A stretch of 64,000 bases of DNA. Source: Amphirosellinia nigrospora (lineage: Eukaryota; Ascomycota; Sordariomycetes; Xylariales; Xylariaceae). The notes under the pieces were generated by a model. That model had not been told where the DNA came from. It worked only from the letters and a program-made list of their open reading frames with translations, and ran no database searches. The position numbers were made by a program, and so were the translations under genes. Location: the NCBI GenBank assembly GCA_004123355.1, contig SCHM01000005.1, positions 1,469,181 through 1,533,180 on the forward strand. Direction: 5' to 3'. Shown piece after piece: positions 1 to 12,031 of the stretch; position 1 is the stretch's first letter; each line of letters starts with the position of its first letter.

Positions 1-326
1 GTTTGCTTTAAAACTTTTAAATTATAATATTTTAATATTATTTTAATTTTTAATTTTGTTGTTTAAATAAGCTATTTATTTATAAATAATAAACTATTAT
101 TATAAATAGTCTAGTTTTTATAGCTTTTTATATATTTTACTAAAATCTAGAAATAAATTTTTTATTTTAGTTAAAAATAATTTTTTTAGTATTTTTTAAT
201 TATATAATAATAATTATATTATAAATATAATATTTTATTTTTTGCTATATATTTTTTGTTATTAAATATAAATAAAGTACGTTTATTATTTAAATAAATA
301 TAAATTATTATTATATTATATATTAT
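1..326. repeat. RIP-mutated AT-rich relic, left flank
   Basis: Almost pure A/T with no open frame, no motif and no recognisable terminal repeat. CpA and TpG are nearly absent, as expected after repeat-induced point mutation (RIP). It continues beyond the solo repeat at 327-459, because both sides of that repeat carry the same 5-bp duplication. It probably belongs to the same relic as 465-1425. Nothing else is visible. Confidence 0.5.
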
Positions 327-459
327 AGATGGGCCGTCGGCCCGACGACAGCTGTTGGCAGCTGGCGGAGCCAGCTGCAGCCAGGCATATCTAAACAGGA
401 CAAACAGGTGCTACGCACCTTTAAATACAACGACTACTTCTCCCTCGCTCCTTCTTTCT
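327..459 (+). repeat. Family C solo terminal repeat, copy 1
   Basis: A 133-bp GC-rich island that begins AGATGGGCC and ends CTTCTTTCT, flanked on both sides by the 5-bp duplication ATTAT (322-326 and 460-464). Copies at 25421, 61114 and at both ends of the element 41304-47938 identify it as that element's terminal repeat, left alone. Three 3-nt-loop hairpins are visible: GGGCC/GGCCC (331-335/339-343), GCAGCTGGC/GCCAGCTGC (358-366/370-378) and AGGTGC/GCACCT (406-411/415-420). The 3' third is pyrimidine-rich (CTTCTCCCTCGCTCC). It keeps CpA and TpG dinucleotides, so RIP has hardly touched it although everything around it is saturated. Fungal RIP usually ignores repeats shorter than a few hundred bp, which would explain this. 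Read as a solo LTR; a MITE- or SINE-like unit is less likely because two copies bound a full element. Confidence 0.85.
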
Positions 460-464
460 ATTAT

Positions 465-1425
465 ATAATAAATTTATTATTGCTAAATTATTATAAAGTA
501 TTATTATTTAATATTTTAAATAAAACTAAAATAAAATCCATAGCAATAATTTATATTAATAGTAAATTTTTAAGTAAATAAAACAAAGATTTTTAACTAA
601 TAATTATTTATTTGTTTTATTAAGCTTATATACGCCGTAATACTTAAAATATTTTTTTACTTATTAAATTTTATTCGTAATTATATTAAGTTTAAATATT
701 TATATTATTTTTTATTATTTTTAATAATATTTTCTATTATATATAAATTTTAATATTTTTATTATTATTTATATAGTATATAAAACGTTATATTTGCGTA
801 TATATTATAAATTAATCCGTTAGTTATTAGGTTAAAAAAATAGCTAGGTTTAAAAAATTACTATATTGTTTTTGTTTATATATTTATTTATTTTTTATCG
901 CGTTTTTTATATTTTCGAAAATTCGTACGTATTTTATATTTTTAAATAAATTTATTTAAAATCGATAATATTACGTTACTTATAACTATTTTTAATATTA
1001 ATATAAAATATAACGTTATATTATTTTATATCGTATTTAAAATAGCTATATTTTTCATTTTTTTTAGGTTTTTTTTTAAGTTTTTTTATTAAATATTATT
1101 TATAATCGGCTAAATATATTAAATATATAATTTAAACGTTTTAATAAATAATATATTTATAATTTATATATATTATAAATATATAAAAAATTAATTAAAC
1201 GTTTATTTATACGGTTTATTATTAATATTATAAAAATAATTTAATCGATTATCTTTTTAATAGCTAAATAATTTATTAAAACTATAATTAAATAATTATT
1301 TAATTAAATTATAATATATACTTTTTTTAATATTTAAACTAAATAAATTATTTTTAATTTAAAAAAATTATATTATATTTTAGCTTTTTTTAAATATTTA
1401 TTTAAATATAATATTAAAAAAATCT
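465..1425 (-). mobile_element. Unclassified RIP relic (possibly reversed family E)
   Basis: T-rich plus strand, no intact frame, ending abruptly at the family B LTR at 1426. A stretch around 1090-1300 resembles 61860-62080 in the same orientation, with matching runs such as the AAATAATATATTTATAATTT segment. The reverse complement of the 61.9-62.2 kb version shows patchy similarity to family E near 24890-25100, for example around ATTATTTTACG. I therefore suggest a family E fragment on the minus strand, but the similarity is weak and lies in AT-rich sequence. No catalytic motif is readable. Confidence 0.35.
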
Positions 1426-1571
1426 TAATAGCGTATAGTTTATTAATTCTAAAGTTGTTAAATTATTAAGCTAAGTTTATATTAAATATTGTTTTAAAAA
1501 TAACGTTTTACGGATAATATTTAGTTTATTAAATATTATTTTTAAAACAATATTTTTAAAATAGCGTTATA
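1426..1571 (-). repeat. Family B LTR (3' LTR of B0)
   Basis: Starts TAATAGCGTATAG and ends AGCGTTATA on the plus strand. Comparison with the less mutated copies (ends TCACA at 21485 and 51884) gives canonical TG...CA ends before RIP. Length 146 bp, as in the other family B LTRs. On the inner side, 1572 onward (TTTATTTCTTTTTT) is the RIP-altered complement of the polypurine tract that is still visible in B1. Confidence 0.85.
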
Positions 1572-2142
1572 TTTATTTCTTTTTTAGAAAATAAAATAAC
1601 ATTTTTATTATTATTATTATTATATATTTTTTTCGATTAAATTATTATTTATATTATTTTTATTATTATTATAATCTTTATTTTTTTATATTATTTTTAT
1701 TTTTATATTTTTTATTATTATTATTATTTTTATTATTGTTTATATTTTTGTTAGCAATTTTTATCCGTTTTAATATATTATTATTATTTAAATCGGGGAT
1801 ATTAAACCGAACACGGCGTTTAATTTTATTTTTTTTATTTTTTTATTTTAAGCGTTTTACTGTTATTATTATTTTTTTGTTTTTTATTAGTTTGGCCGGG
1901 GAAAGTTCTAAGTTATATAGTAAAGCTTATTAAAAAGAAATAAAAATATTAATAAAATTATTATTATTTAAAACATTAGTTTATTTATTAAAACGCTTAT
2001 AAATTTAAAAAATATTTATAAACTTAAAAAATAATTAAAAATATTTATAACGTAATATTATATATTTTGCTTTAACAATATTGTTTATTTTTATTTTAAT
2101 GTATATATTTTTAGCGTAATTATTTTAAATAATAATAATAAT
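1572..2142. repeat. AT microsatellite-like 3' region of B0
   Basis: Long runs of TTATTATTATT occupy about 1600-1740, corresponding to the 3' untranslated part of family B (compare 35100-35400 and 10470-10640). The short open frame at 1736-1933 lies here and is antisense to the element; its Leu/Phe/Ile-rich product is what T-rich DNA gives by chance. A relatively GC-rich patch at about 1890-1925 (GTTTGGCCGGGGAAAG) is conserved in B2 near 10750. Confidence 0.7.
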
Positions 2143-2455
2143 TGTCAGCATATACGTCTAGTACTTAATTGGCCTAATAATAGATTATGTAATTACTAGT
2201 GCTTAGGTAGCTGTGTGGCATAATAGCACGTAGCTTTATATATGCGCCGGATATTACGTAGCACGCATAAAAAAAGCCTTTTTTACGCGGATAAAAAAAT
2301 ATTAAACTGCTATAGCTGCTTAAGCAGATTTTTAGTATTTAATAAAAAATAGCTTATTTAGTTTATAATTAAAAAACTAAAATATATAATAGTACGAATA
2401 TATTAATTAAGCTAACTAATTTAATATTGTTTTTAATATTAATATTATTTTTATA
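2143..2455 (+). repeat. Family A 5' LTR of A1
   Basis: 313 bp starting TGTCAGCATATACG. It is the best preserved family A LTR at its left end. It contains a TATA-like run, the segment AAAAAAAGCCTTTTTTACGC and the AGCTGCTTAAGCAG palindrome shared by all copies. It aligns end to end with 8986-9298. Confidence 0.93.
2235..2243 (+). promoter_or_regulatory. TATA-like box in family A LTR
   Basis: TTTATATAT followed by GCGCCGGATATT stands at the same place in every family A LTR (on the minus strand at about 33829-33837 in A2), about 90 bp into the LTR. Position and conservation fit the U3 promoter of the element. In sequence this AT-rich the motif alone is weak evidence. Confidence 0.35.
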
Positions 2456-2467
2456 TAATAACTAGCG
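2456..2467 (+). other. Putative primer binding site, A1
   Basis: TAATAACTAGCG directly abuts the 5' LTR. The less mutated A2 copy reads TAATAGCTAGCG at the same place (complement of 33609-33620), and Gypsy copy B1 has the same 12-mer 2 nt inside its 5' LTR. TAATAGC is what TGGTAGC would become under RIP, and TGG pairs with the CCA end of a tRNA, so a tRNA primer shared by both families is inferred. Confidence 0.5.
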
Positions 2468-2599
2468 TATTTTTATAATTAATCGATTTTTAAAACGTTT
2501 AATTATGTATTTTAGCTATTTTTAATTATTAATTTAAATTAATAAATATTAACTAAAAAAAATTAAAAAAATTATTATAAATTTAAAAATTAAAATAAT

Positions 2600-5500
2600 A
2601 AAATATTAATATATTTAATAAAATAACTAATTAATAAATTAATTTAATAATAATTAAAAATAATAATATATAATTTAAAATATATAAAAATAACTATATT
2701 AAAAAAAAAAAAATATAATAAAATTACTAAAATTTTAAAAAAAAATTAAAAAATAATTTATTAATTATAAATATAAAATAAAGCTTATAAAAAAAAGTTT
2801 AATAAAATTATTAATAACTTAAAAAAATTAAATAAATTAAATAAAAAGTTAGTTTTAATTAATTAATTAATTTAATTAATTAAATAATTTAGCTAATAAA
2901 AATATATTCGAAATATTTAATAATAAATAATATTATTAAAATAATTAAAAAATATTAAGCTTTTTAGATAAAACGGCAAAAAAAATAAATAAGTTTTTTA
3001 AAAAGTTTAAATCGATCGATTTTAAAAAAAAAAACCGAAGCGTAATTTTACTAAAAAAAGTTTAAAAGTAAAAAAAAAAAAAAATTACTTTTATTTAAAT
3101 TTAAACTTAAATTTATTAATTATTATTATTATCGTTAATTTAAAAAAATTAATAATATTTATATTAAATATAAATATTATTTATTATAAAAAAATTTAAA
3201 AAGCTTTTATTTATAAATAAAATTAATTAAAATAGCGTAAATTTAAACTAAAGTTAATAAAAAAACTATTTAAAAAAAGCTTAAAACTATTAATATATTA
3301 ATATAATTTATATTTTATTATAAAAACTATTAAATATAATTTTAAAATTTTATTAGTTTATAAAAATTATACTAATATAAGCAATTATTAATATTAAAAC
3401 TAGCTTTTTTAAATTATTAAAAATATTAAAAAAAATTATATATATTAAAAATTTTTAATAAAACTTATATATAATAAGCTAAATATATTAAAAAAATATA
3501 TAAAATAATATTATTAATTATAAATATAATAAAAAAATTTAATATTTTTTATATTTAAATTTTTTAAAAATATAAAATATAAAAAACTAAAAAAAAAATA
3601 AATATAAACTAATAAGTTATAATATTTATAGCTATAATAAAAATAAAAATAGTTTAATATAATATTATTATTAAAGTTATAAAGTATAAAAAATATTATA
3701 TTTAAAATTTAGTTAATAAATTTAATAATAATTTTAAAAATATATAAAAAAAACCTAAATTAAAAAACTATAAAAAAAAAAATCTAAATAATATTATTAA
3801 TAAAAATAAAAGTTATAGCAAAAATAATAGCAAAAGTAAAAATTATAAATTAAACTTTAAATTAATTTTAAAAAAAAAATTATAAAAAAAAAAAGCCTAA
3901 ATATTTTAATATAGCTAATAAATTATATTATTAAAAATTGCTTTAATAAAAATAGTAATAACTAAAATTAAAACTTTAAACGATTAAAAATTTATAATAT
4001 TTATAGCAAGCTTATTAAAAGTTAAAACTATTTATAAGCTTCGAAAATAATTTTATTATTTTGCTTATATAAATATAAATATTTTATAAATTTAATAAAT
4101 TTTTATAATTATAAAATTAATTTTTTTTTTTATTATATTTAGTTTATTTTTTTTTATTTTAAATAATTATAATATTATTAATTATAAATAAAACTATATT
4201 ATAAAATAACTTTAAGCTAAAAAGTTATTATAGCTTAAAAACTTTAACTTAACTAATTTAAAAATTTTAATTTAAAAAATTTTAACTTAAAAACTTTAAT
4301 TTAAAACTTTAATTTAAAAAATTTAATTTAAAAATAATTTAGCTTTAATAATTATATTAAGCTAAAAAAAAAAATAGATTTATTTATAAAAAAATTATTA
4401 TAAACTTTTTATAAAAAAAAAACAACTATAGATTTATTTATTATAGTAAGTTTATTTATTAATTAAAAATAACGGATTTTTTATTAAATAAAACTAGCTT
4501 TAATAATAATAAATCTAAATAATTCGAAATTAATTATTATTAATAATTTAAAACTAATTATCGAGCTAATTATTAATAAAAAAACTATAATAGTAATATT
4601 TTTAATTATATTTATTTTTATATTTTTTTTAAAGCAATTTTAAACAATTTAGTTAAAAAAATATATTAATATTAAATTATTAGTAATAATGGACTAAATA
4701 TTAAATTATTATATAAAAAATATAATATTTTTAAATATATTTATATTTTAAAGAATTATTATATTTTATATAAGCGTTATATTTTATTTAATATAAATTA
4801 AATATAAAAATATATAATAAACTAACTTTAAAAAAAATTAATAGTAAATTTAACTAAAAAAAAAAAAATATATAGTTTATATAAAAAATAAACTATATAA
4901 ATTAAAAAATTAATACTTATAAAAAACTTTAAAACTTTTAATAAAAATAAACGTAATATAAACGTAAAATATATTTTATTTATTTTATTATTTTTATTAA
5001 ATATATTTTTAAAAAAATAACTATATAAAATAAAAAGTTATTTAAATAAATATATTATAAAAAATAGCTATAAAATAGCTATTATAAATTTTAATATATA
5101 ATAGTATAGTTTTTTTTATAAATATATAAAAAAAAAAACTTTATATAATATATTAACTTTAAAAAAAGCTATAAAAATTCGCGCTAAATATAATAAATAA
5201 AATTAAAACGTTAAAAAAATTATTATTTAAATTATTATTAAAAAAAAAATAAAAATAACTTTTAAAATTTAAAATAAATTAATTTTTTAATACTATTAGC
5301 TATATTATTTTAGCACTAAAAAATTAATATAAATAATTAAATATATTATAAATATTAATATTAAACTTAAAAAAGTTAAATATTTTTTTGTTTTATTTAC
5401 GATTAAATTAAAGCTAAAAAATATATTTCGAAAAAAGCTATTAAAAAAGCTAATTATTTAAAAAAAATAACTTAAATAAACTTTAGCTAAATTAAACTAA

Positions 5501-8260
5501 TTTCGATCGAAAAATATAAATTTTTTATTTATATAAATAATAATAATAAATATTATATTTTTAAAATATAAAATAAAAATAAAATAAAAAATATTATTAA
5601 AATATATTTATAATAAATAAATAAAAAATTAATATTTTAAATATTTTAATTTAATAAAAACTATTAAAAAAATATTACGTTTATATATAAATAATAAAAA
5701 GTTCGGTATAAAAGATTTAAAATATTTTATAATAAAATAAAAATAATTATTATTATTTTATTATTTATAAATTAATATTAAAATAATATAATTAAAAAAT
5801 CGATAGATTTTATTTAAAATAAAACTAAAGCTTTATTTTTATAAACTAAATTATTAATTATATTTTAAATATATAAAGTTTTAATAATTATATATATTTT
5901 TAATAAAACTATTAATTTATAATAAAAAAAGTAACTTTTAAAAAATATTTTAATTATTTAAATTAAAAAAAAAATAATAAACTAACTTTATAATTTATAA
6001 ATAATAAATATATTATATAATATTTATTAAAATTTATATATATATTAGCTAAAAACTAAAAGTTAAAAAAATAATTATATTTTTAATTATAAAATATATT
6101 TAATTATATAGTTTAGTTTACTAAAAATAATAAAATATTATATATATTATATATAATTTTTTATAAAAATATTAAAAATATAAATAACGTTTATAATTTT
6201 AAAATATTATATATTTTATTTTTTAAAATATAGCGTAAATTTAAGCAGCGTTATTAAAAATTAAAAATTTTATTTAAATATAAAACTACGATTATAATAT
6301 TATCGAAAATAATATTATAAATAGTAAAAACGAACTAAAAAAACGTAGCTAACTAAAAATAATATAAAACTAATTTTATTATTAAACGTAATAAAAAAAA
6401 CAAAAAAATTAATTAAAAGTTTATATTTACTATATAAAATAAATAAAAATTATTTTAATATAATTTATATTTTAAATATAATATTAAGCTAAAAAAGCAA
6501 AATATATATATAAATAATTTTATAAGCGATTTAAAATATAAAGCTAAAATAAATAAATTTAAAACTTAAAAATTAATATAATATTTATAGCTTATAAAAA
6601 CTAAATTAAATAAACTAATTATTTTTATATTTTTAAAAAGTTATTTTTATATAAATTATTTATAAAATTATTAAAAAATTTATAGTAAAAATATTTACTT
6701 TTAATAAACTTATTTTAAAAAAATACTTATAAAAAAAAATAAAAAAAATAGCTTAAAGCTATATTTAAAAAAATATATAGTTTATTTAAATAATATTTTA
6801 AAATTCGAAAATATATAAAACTATTTATAGCTATTTTATTAATTTTATATAAATATTTAAAAAAAATATTTATTAATTAATAAACTAAATAAATATAAAG
6901 CTAAAATTTATATTTATAGTTTATTTAGCGTAAAAATATTAATTATAATAAAACTTTTATTTTTATAGCTTAAATATTATAAAAATTTTAATAGCTTTAA
7001 TAGCTGTTCGAAAATAATATATTATTTAAATCGATTTTATAGTAGTATATTTTAATAGAAGCTTTTTATAAAAAAATATTTATAAAATAGTTTAAAATAT
7101 TAAAAAAATTTTAAAACTTTTAAATTAAAATAAAAAAAATATAACTAGCTAGTTAAAAAAATTATTAAACTAATAAACTTTTATATAGTTTTAAATAATT
7201 AAAATATAAATAATAAATTAAAACTAAAAAAATATAAATAAAATTAAATTTAAGCTTATAATTTTTAATAACGCTATATATATTAACTATAAAATAAAAA
7301 AAGTTATAATATTTTATATAAATAATTTTTTAATTATAAAACTTAATTTAAATTATTTAAAAATATTGCTATAAAAATTAATAAAATAGTTTTAACGAGC
7401 AATTTAACTAAACTAATTAGTTTTTAAGCGTATAAATCGTAAAAAATAAAATTAATAATAATATAAGCTTTAATTAAAAATAATATATAATTAAAATATT
7501 TAATTTTATTAGTTTAAGTTTAATATATAAATATTTTATATTTATAATATTAAAAAATAATTTATACTATAAAATATAAAAAAAAGCTTATTTTTAAAAA
7601 TAAAATATTTAATTATATTTTTTTATTTAATAAATTAAGTTTTTTTGCTTAAATTATAAAGCTTAATATAACTTTATTATTTTTATTTAAATAAAATTTA
7701 TATAAATTTTTTAATAAATATATTAAAATATAAAATAATTAGTTAAATATATAAAAAATATTTTAAATATATAAATTAAATATAATAAGAAAAAAAGCTA
7801 TTTATATAAAATTTATAATAATATAAGTTTATTATTATTATTAATATTATTTTAATATTAAATTTATAAAATAATAAATTATTAATAAAATATATTATAT
7901 TTTTAAATAAGCGCGTAATATTATAATATTTTAAACTATAATTAATTATAGCGAAAAACTTTATTAAAAATAAATATATTATAATAAATAAAGCAATAAA
8001 TAATTAATATAAATAAAAAATTTTTAAATAAATTTAAAATATTATTAAATAGTTTTATTATTTTTTATATAATAATATAAAACTATAAATTAGTTTAAAT
8101 ATATAGCTATATTAAAATAAAAAAATATATAAAAATAATATATTATTATATTAATTAAAAAATATAAGCTAATTATATTAAACTAATATATATAAAATTA
8201 AAAAATAATCTAGTTAATAAGTTAACTAAACTATTAAAAAAAGCTAAATATTAAAAGTTT
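2600..8260 (+). pseudogene. Copia gag-pol relic of A1
   Basis: The reading frame is destroyed: nearly every Gln/Arg/Trp position is a stop and several small indels shift phase, for example in the zinc knuckle, which is 2 bp shorter than in A3. Motifs in order are gag CCHC knuckle, repeat linker, aspartic protease, RT (K-Y-K-A-R, L-Y-G-L-K-Q around 7170-7195, Y-V-D-D as TAT ATA AAT AAT) and RNase H end. The integrase lies between about 4900 and 6200 by spacing, but I could not read its HHCC or DDE residues with confidence. Confidence 0.8.
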
Positions 8261-8985
8261 TTATTTTTATTTAATTTATAATTAAAAAAATTAGCAAAAA
8301 AAAAAATAAAGCTAAGCTTTTTTAAAACTTTATATAAAATAATTAATAGTTTAAGCTTATTTATTATTATTAAAAAAAAAAATTATAATATATTAACTTT
8401 TTAAAAAATAATTAACTTAATATTTTAATATTTATAATTTAAAACTTATAATTTTATATATAACGATTTAATTATTTTATTAATAATTAATAAATTTATT
8501 AAATATTAAAAAAATAATATTTAGCTAAAATAATTAGCGTTATTTGTTTATTTTTTAGATCTAAAAAAGTTAAAGGTTTAAATTTAAAAAAATCTAAAGT
8601 TTTAAAAAAATAGCGCTATTTAATTATTTATTTAATAAATACTTAAATAAGTATAAAAAAACAATATTATTTTTTTTATATATTCCAAAAAATAAAATAT
8701 TTTAAAAGTTTTTTTTTTAAACTTTAAAATAAATAAAAATTATATTAAAATTATAGTATATAAAAGCGTTTATAAATAACGATTTTAAACTAAATAAAAA
8801 ATAAGTCCGTTTTAAAATAAAATATATAGCCTATATATATATAAATATTACGTTTAGTTTAATTAGTTAATTATATATTTTTAGTTATAAAAAAAAAGTT
8901 TAATTATAGTACTAAATTAATTTAAAGTTTTTTATTATTTTTTTTTCGAAGCTTATAATATTATAGTATTTATAGCTAAAAAAAA

Positions 8986-9298
8986 TATTAATATATACGT
9001 TTAATATTTAATTAGCCTAGTAATAAATTATATAATTATTAATGCTTAAATAGCTATATAGTATAATAGTACATAATTTTATATATACGCATACTACGCG
9101 GCACGTATAAAAAAAGCCCTTTTTACGTAGGATAAAAAGAATATTAAGCTACTATAGCTACTTAAGCAGATTTTTAATATTTATAAAAAAATAGCTTATT
9201 TAATTTATAATTAAAAAACTAAAAGTATATAATAATATAAATATACTAATTAAGCTAACTAACTTAGTATTGCCCCTAATATTAATACTATTTCTATA
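8986..9298 (+). repeat. Family A 3' LTR of A1
   Basis: 313 bp, aligned base for base with the 5' LTR. Its start is mutated to TATTAATATA, while its end (GTATTGCCCCTAATATTA) is better preserved than in the 5' LTR. An A-run just upstream (8978-8985, after AGCT) is the likely RIP-altered polypurine tract. Confidence 0.9.
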
Positions 9299-10053
9299 AT
9301 AATTTAATAATTTTTACTACTATTATAAATTATTATTATTAATCGTTTTTATTTAATAATTCGTAATAGCGTTTAATTATTATTTTAATAGTATATTTAT
9401 TTAACGTTATTATTATAAATAGCTTTTTTATTCGTTTTAATATTATTATTATTATTAGCTTTAATAAAAATAATATTTGCTTATTTAATATAACGTTAAT
9501 AATTAGTTAAGTTATAGCTTAAGTTATAATATTTATATTAATTAATCGTTTTAATTATATTATTAATTAATCGTTTTAATTATATTATTAATAAATTATT
9601 TCTAAATAATATTATTATTAATAAAAAACTAATAATATAATTATTTAGCGGTTTAAAATCCTAGTTATATTTATAAATAATTGTTTTAATTAATAGTTTT
9701 ATTATTTAAAAATCTTATTTTTATATTTTAATTATGTTTATTATTTTTTTTTAATTTAAAATTCTAGCTTTTATTATTTTTTAAATAGTTTTTATTATTA
9801 TTATTTTAATATTATTTTATAAAAAGTTTATTTTATTTAGTAAGTTTTTATTTTAGTAATATATTTATTAATTTTAATGTTTAATGTTTTATATTATTTT
9901 TTAATTTAATATTTTTAAGTTTATAGTTTCGATTTTTTTTTAAACTTTTTTATATTTTACTAAACGTTTATTATTTTAATATTTATTAAAAAATATTTTT
10001 TATTATTACTAAAAACTTTATATATAATATTATTTTAAATTTTTATAACGTTT

Positions 10054-10197
10054 TTAACGTATAGTTTATTAATTCTAAAGTTATTAAATTATTAAGCTAA
10101 GTTTATACTAAACGTTATTTTAAAAATAGTATTTTACGGATAATATTTAGTAAATTAAACACTGTTTTAAAAACAATGTTTTTAAAATAACGTTATA
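10054..10197 (-). repeat. Family B solo LTR inside B0
   Basis: A 144-bp family B LTR interrupts B0 where B2 (13405) and B1 (36558) run on uninterrupted (ATAACG then TTTTTTATATT). CGTTT before it (10049-10053) and TGTTT after it (10198-10202) fit a 5-bp duplication with one RIP change at a C. The first bases are shortened by 2-3 bp relative to the consensus TGATAGCG. It is a second, independent family B insertion into a B element, followed by LTR-LTR recombination. Confidence 0.75.
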
Positions 10198-10301
10198 TGT
10201 TTTTTATATTATTTAAACTAAGCAAAATATTATTTTTATTATTATTAAGCAAAAAATTAGTTAAATATAAAATAAAATATTTTTTTTTATATTATTATTA
10301 A

Positions 10302-10320
10302 CTAAAAGCCTTTTAATTTA
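10302..10320 (+). mobile_element. Family E left end (E2), first 19 bp
   Basis: CTAAAAGCCTTTTAATTTA matches the start of the shorter relative at 11541 (CTAGAGGCCTTTTAATTTA). The element resumes at 21486 with ATTTAAGGGCAAAAATGC after Gypsy copy B2; ATTTA is the duplication made by that insertion. This joins B0 to E2 at about 10301. Confidence 0.7.
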
Positions 10321-10466
10321 TAATAGCGTATAGTTTGTTGATTTTAATATTGTTAAATTATTAAGCTAAGTTTATACTAGATATTGTTTTAAAAATAACG
10401 TTTTGTAGACAATATTTAGTAAGCTAAATATTATTTTAAAAATAATATTTTTAAAATAACGTTATA
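10321..10466 (-). repeat. Family B LTR of B2 (3' LTR)
   Basis: 146 bp, TAATAGCGTATAG...AACGTTATA. It keeps TTGTTGA, where other copies have TTATTAA. On the minus strand it is the downstream LTR; the T-run at 10471-10480 is the decayed polypurine tract. Confidence 0.88.
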
Positions 10467-10839
10467 TTTGTTTTTTTTTTAAAAAATAAAATAACGTTTT
10501 TATTGTTATTATTGCTATATTTTTTTTCGATTAAACTATTATTTATATTATTTTTTTATTGCTATAATTTTTTTTTATATTATTTTTATTTTTATTTTTT
10601 TGTTATTATTTTATTTTTATTATTGTTTATATTTTTATCGGTAATTTTTATCCGTTTTAATATTATTATTGTTATTTAAATTAAAGATATTAAACTAAAT
10701 ATAGCGTTTAATTTTATATTTTTTTTTTGTTATTTTATTGTTATTTTTTTTTGTTAGTTTAGCCGGAGAAAGCTTTAAGTCATATAGTAAAGCTTGTTAG
10801 AAAAAAAGCTAGAATATAAATAAATATTATTATCGTTAT

Positions 10840-10912
10840 AAAAATATTATTATTATTATAAAATAATTATTATTATTATAAGAAATATTGTTATTATTGT
10901 AAAAATATTAGT
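10840..10912. repeat. Imperfect tandem repeat near B2 3' end
   Basis: Three to four imperfect units of about 22-27 bp, each an ATTATTATTAT run followed by AAAAATA or AAGAAATA. The corresponding place in B1 (about 35520-35640) has about five units and B0 has none, so unit number varies between copies. Confidence 0.55.
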
Positions 10913-12031
10913 TTAATAAGATTAGTTTAAAACGTTAATTAAAACGTTTGTAAATTTAAAAAATATTTATAAATTTAAAAAAAATAATTAAAAATATTTC
11001 GTAACGTAATATTATATATTTTTGTTTTAATAGTATTATTTATTTTTGTTTTAACGGTATTGTTTATTTTTGTTTTAACGTATATATTTTATAGCGTAGT
11101 TATTTTTAAATAAACGATAATAATTTAGTAGTTTTTGCTATTTTAATAAATTATTATTAATTAGCTTTTTTTTTATATTTTTTATTAGTTTTAATATTAT
11201 TATTATTAGCTTTAATAAAAATAATATTTTTATAGTTTGTTTATTTAATATAACGTTAATAATTAGTTAAGTTATAGCTTAAGTTATAGCGTTTATATTA
11301 ATTAGTTATTATAGTTATATTATTAATAAATTATTTTTAAATAATATTATTATTAATAAAAAACTAATAATATAATTGTTAAATAAATTAAAATTTTAGT
11401 TATATTTTTAAATAGTTATATTAATTAGTAGTTTTATTATTTAGAAATTCTATTTTTAGATTTTAATTATATTTATTATTTTTTAATTTAAAATTTTAGC
11501 GTTTATTTTTTTTAAATAGTTTTTTTTATATATTTTAATACTAGAGGCCTTTTAATTTAGGGGTAAAAATGCTTGAGTTTTTAAGAACTACGTATTTAGG
11601 TTAGTAAGTAAGTATAGTTACCGGTTATACTAGTTCGTTCTTTTTTAATAAATTATATGTAGTAAAATTTATTATTTTATTTTAATTTATTAACTATAAT
11701 ATTTTGTTTTTTTACGTAATTATATAACTACGTTATAAAAATATTCGGCCGTTTAATTAATAATAGCAATAAATTTATTTATAAATATAAATATTAGTAT
11801 ATAATATTTTTTATATATTTGTTTTATTAATAGTAATAATATATGCTAAAATTAATTTTGTTTTATAATTAAATTATAATTTCGAGCTATAAAATAAAAT
11901 TAAAAAATTAAATATTATAGCGAATAATTAGTTTTTATTTAAGTAAAAAAAACTTACTACGATATTAAAATCTTTAAAACGATTTTTAACCTAGATAAAA
12001 TTAAAAAAGTTTTCCGGTAAGCATAAATTGC

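Larger units (their letters stand above)
2143..9298 (+). mobile_element. Family A Ty1/Copia retrotransposon, copy A1
   Basis: Complete 7156-bp element with 313-bp LTRs (2143-2455 and 8986-9298) and a perfect 5-bp duplication ATAAT (2138-2142, 9299-9303), inserted into Gypsy fragment B0. The 5' LTR keeps TG (TGTCAG); the 3' end CCACA has decayed to CTATA. A primer-binding-site candidate follows the 5' LTR directly (2456-2467). Internal order on the plus strand: gag with a degraded zinc knuckle near 3902-3941, a 15-bp minisatellite (about 4245-4335), protease D-S-G position 4685-4693, RT K-Y-K-A-R position 6891-6905, RT Y-V-D-D position 7315-7326 and the RNase H terminal L-A-D-K-L-T-K position 8210-8230. 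The order with RT last is that of Copia, not Gypsy. Stops throughout make it inactive; this is one of the most heavily RIP-mutated copies. Confidence 0.93.
1426..10301 (-). mobile_element. Family B (Ty3/Gypsy) 3'-end fragment, copy B0, interrupted
   Basis: The piece starts with a 146-bp family B LTR (1426-1571) and continues to about 10301. It is interrupted by Copia copy A1 (2143-9298) and by a solo B LTR (about 10054-10197). Because family B codes on the minus strand, this LTR is its 3' LTR, and the fragment is the non-coding 3' end plus a little pol. It is colinear with 10321-11540 plus 13148-13490 of copy B2 and with 34949-36650 of B1. At about 10302 it switches to family E (CTAAAAGCC). 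The rest of B0, including reverse transcriptase and its 5' LTR, is not found on the far side of family E. Heavily RIP-mutated. Confidence 0.75.

Noticed and set aside
327-459. Hammerhead or other self-cleaving ribozyme in the C repeat
   Set aside because: No CUGAUGA...GAAA core is present; the stems alone do not define a known ribozyme.
1736-1933. 65-codon plus-strand open frame
   Set aside because: Low-complexity Leu/Phe/Ile product from T-rich DNA, antisense to Gypsy fragment B0, with no homologous frame in B1 or B2.
6205-6260. Copia GAG-pre-integrase motif (NLSSV-like) in A copies
   Set aside because: It lies only about 1.1 kb before the RT Y-V-D-D, too close for integrase to fit between; more likely part of the integrase-RT linker.
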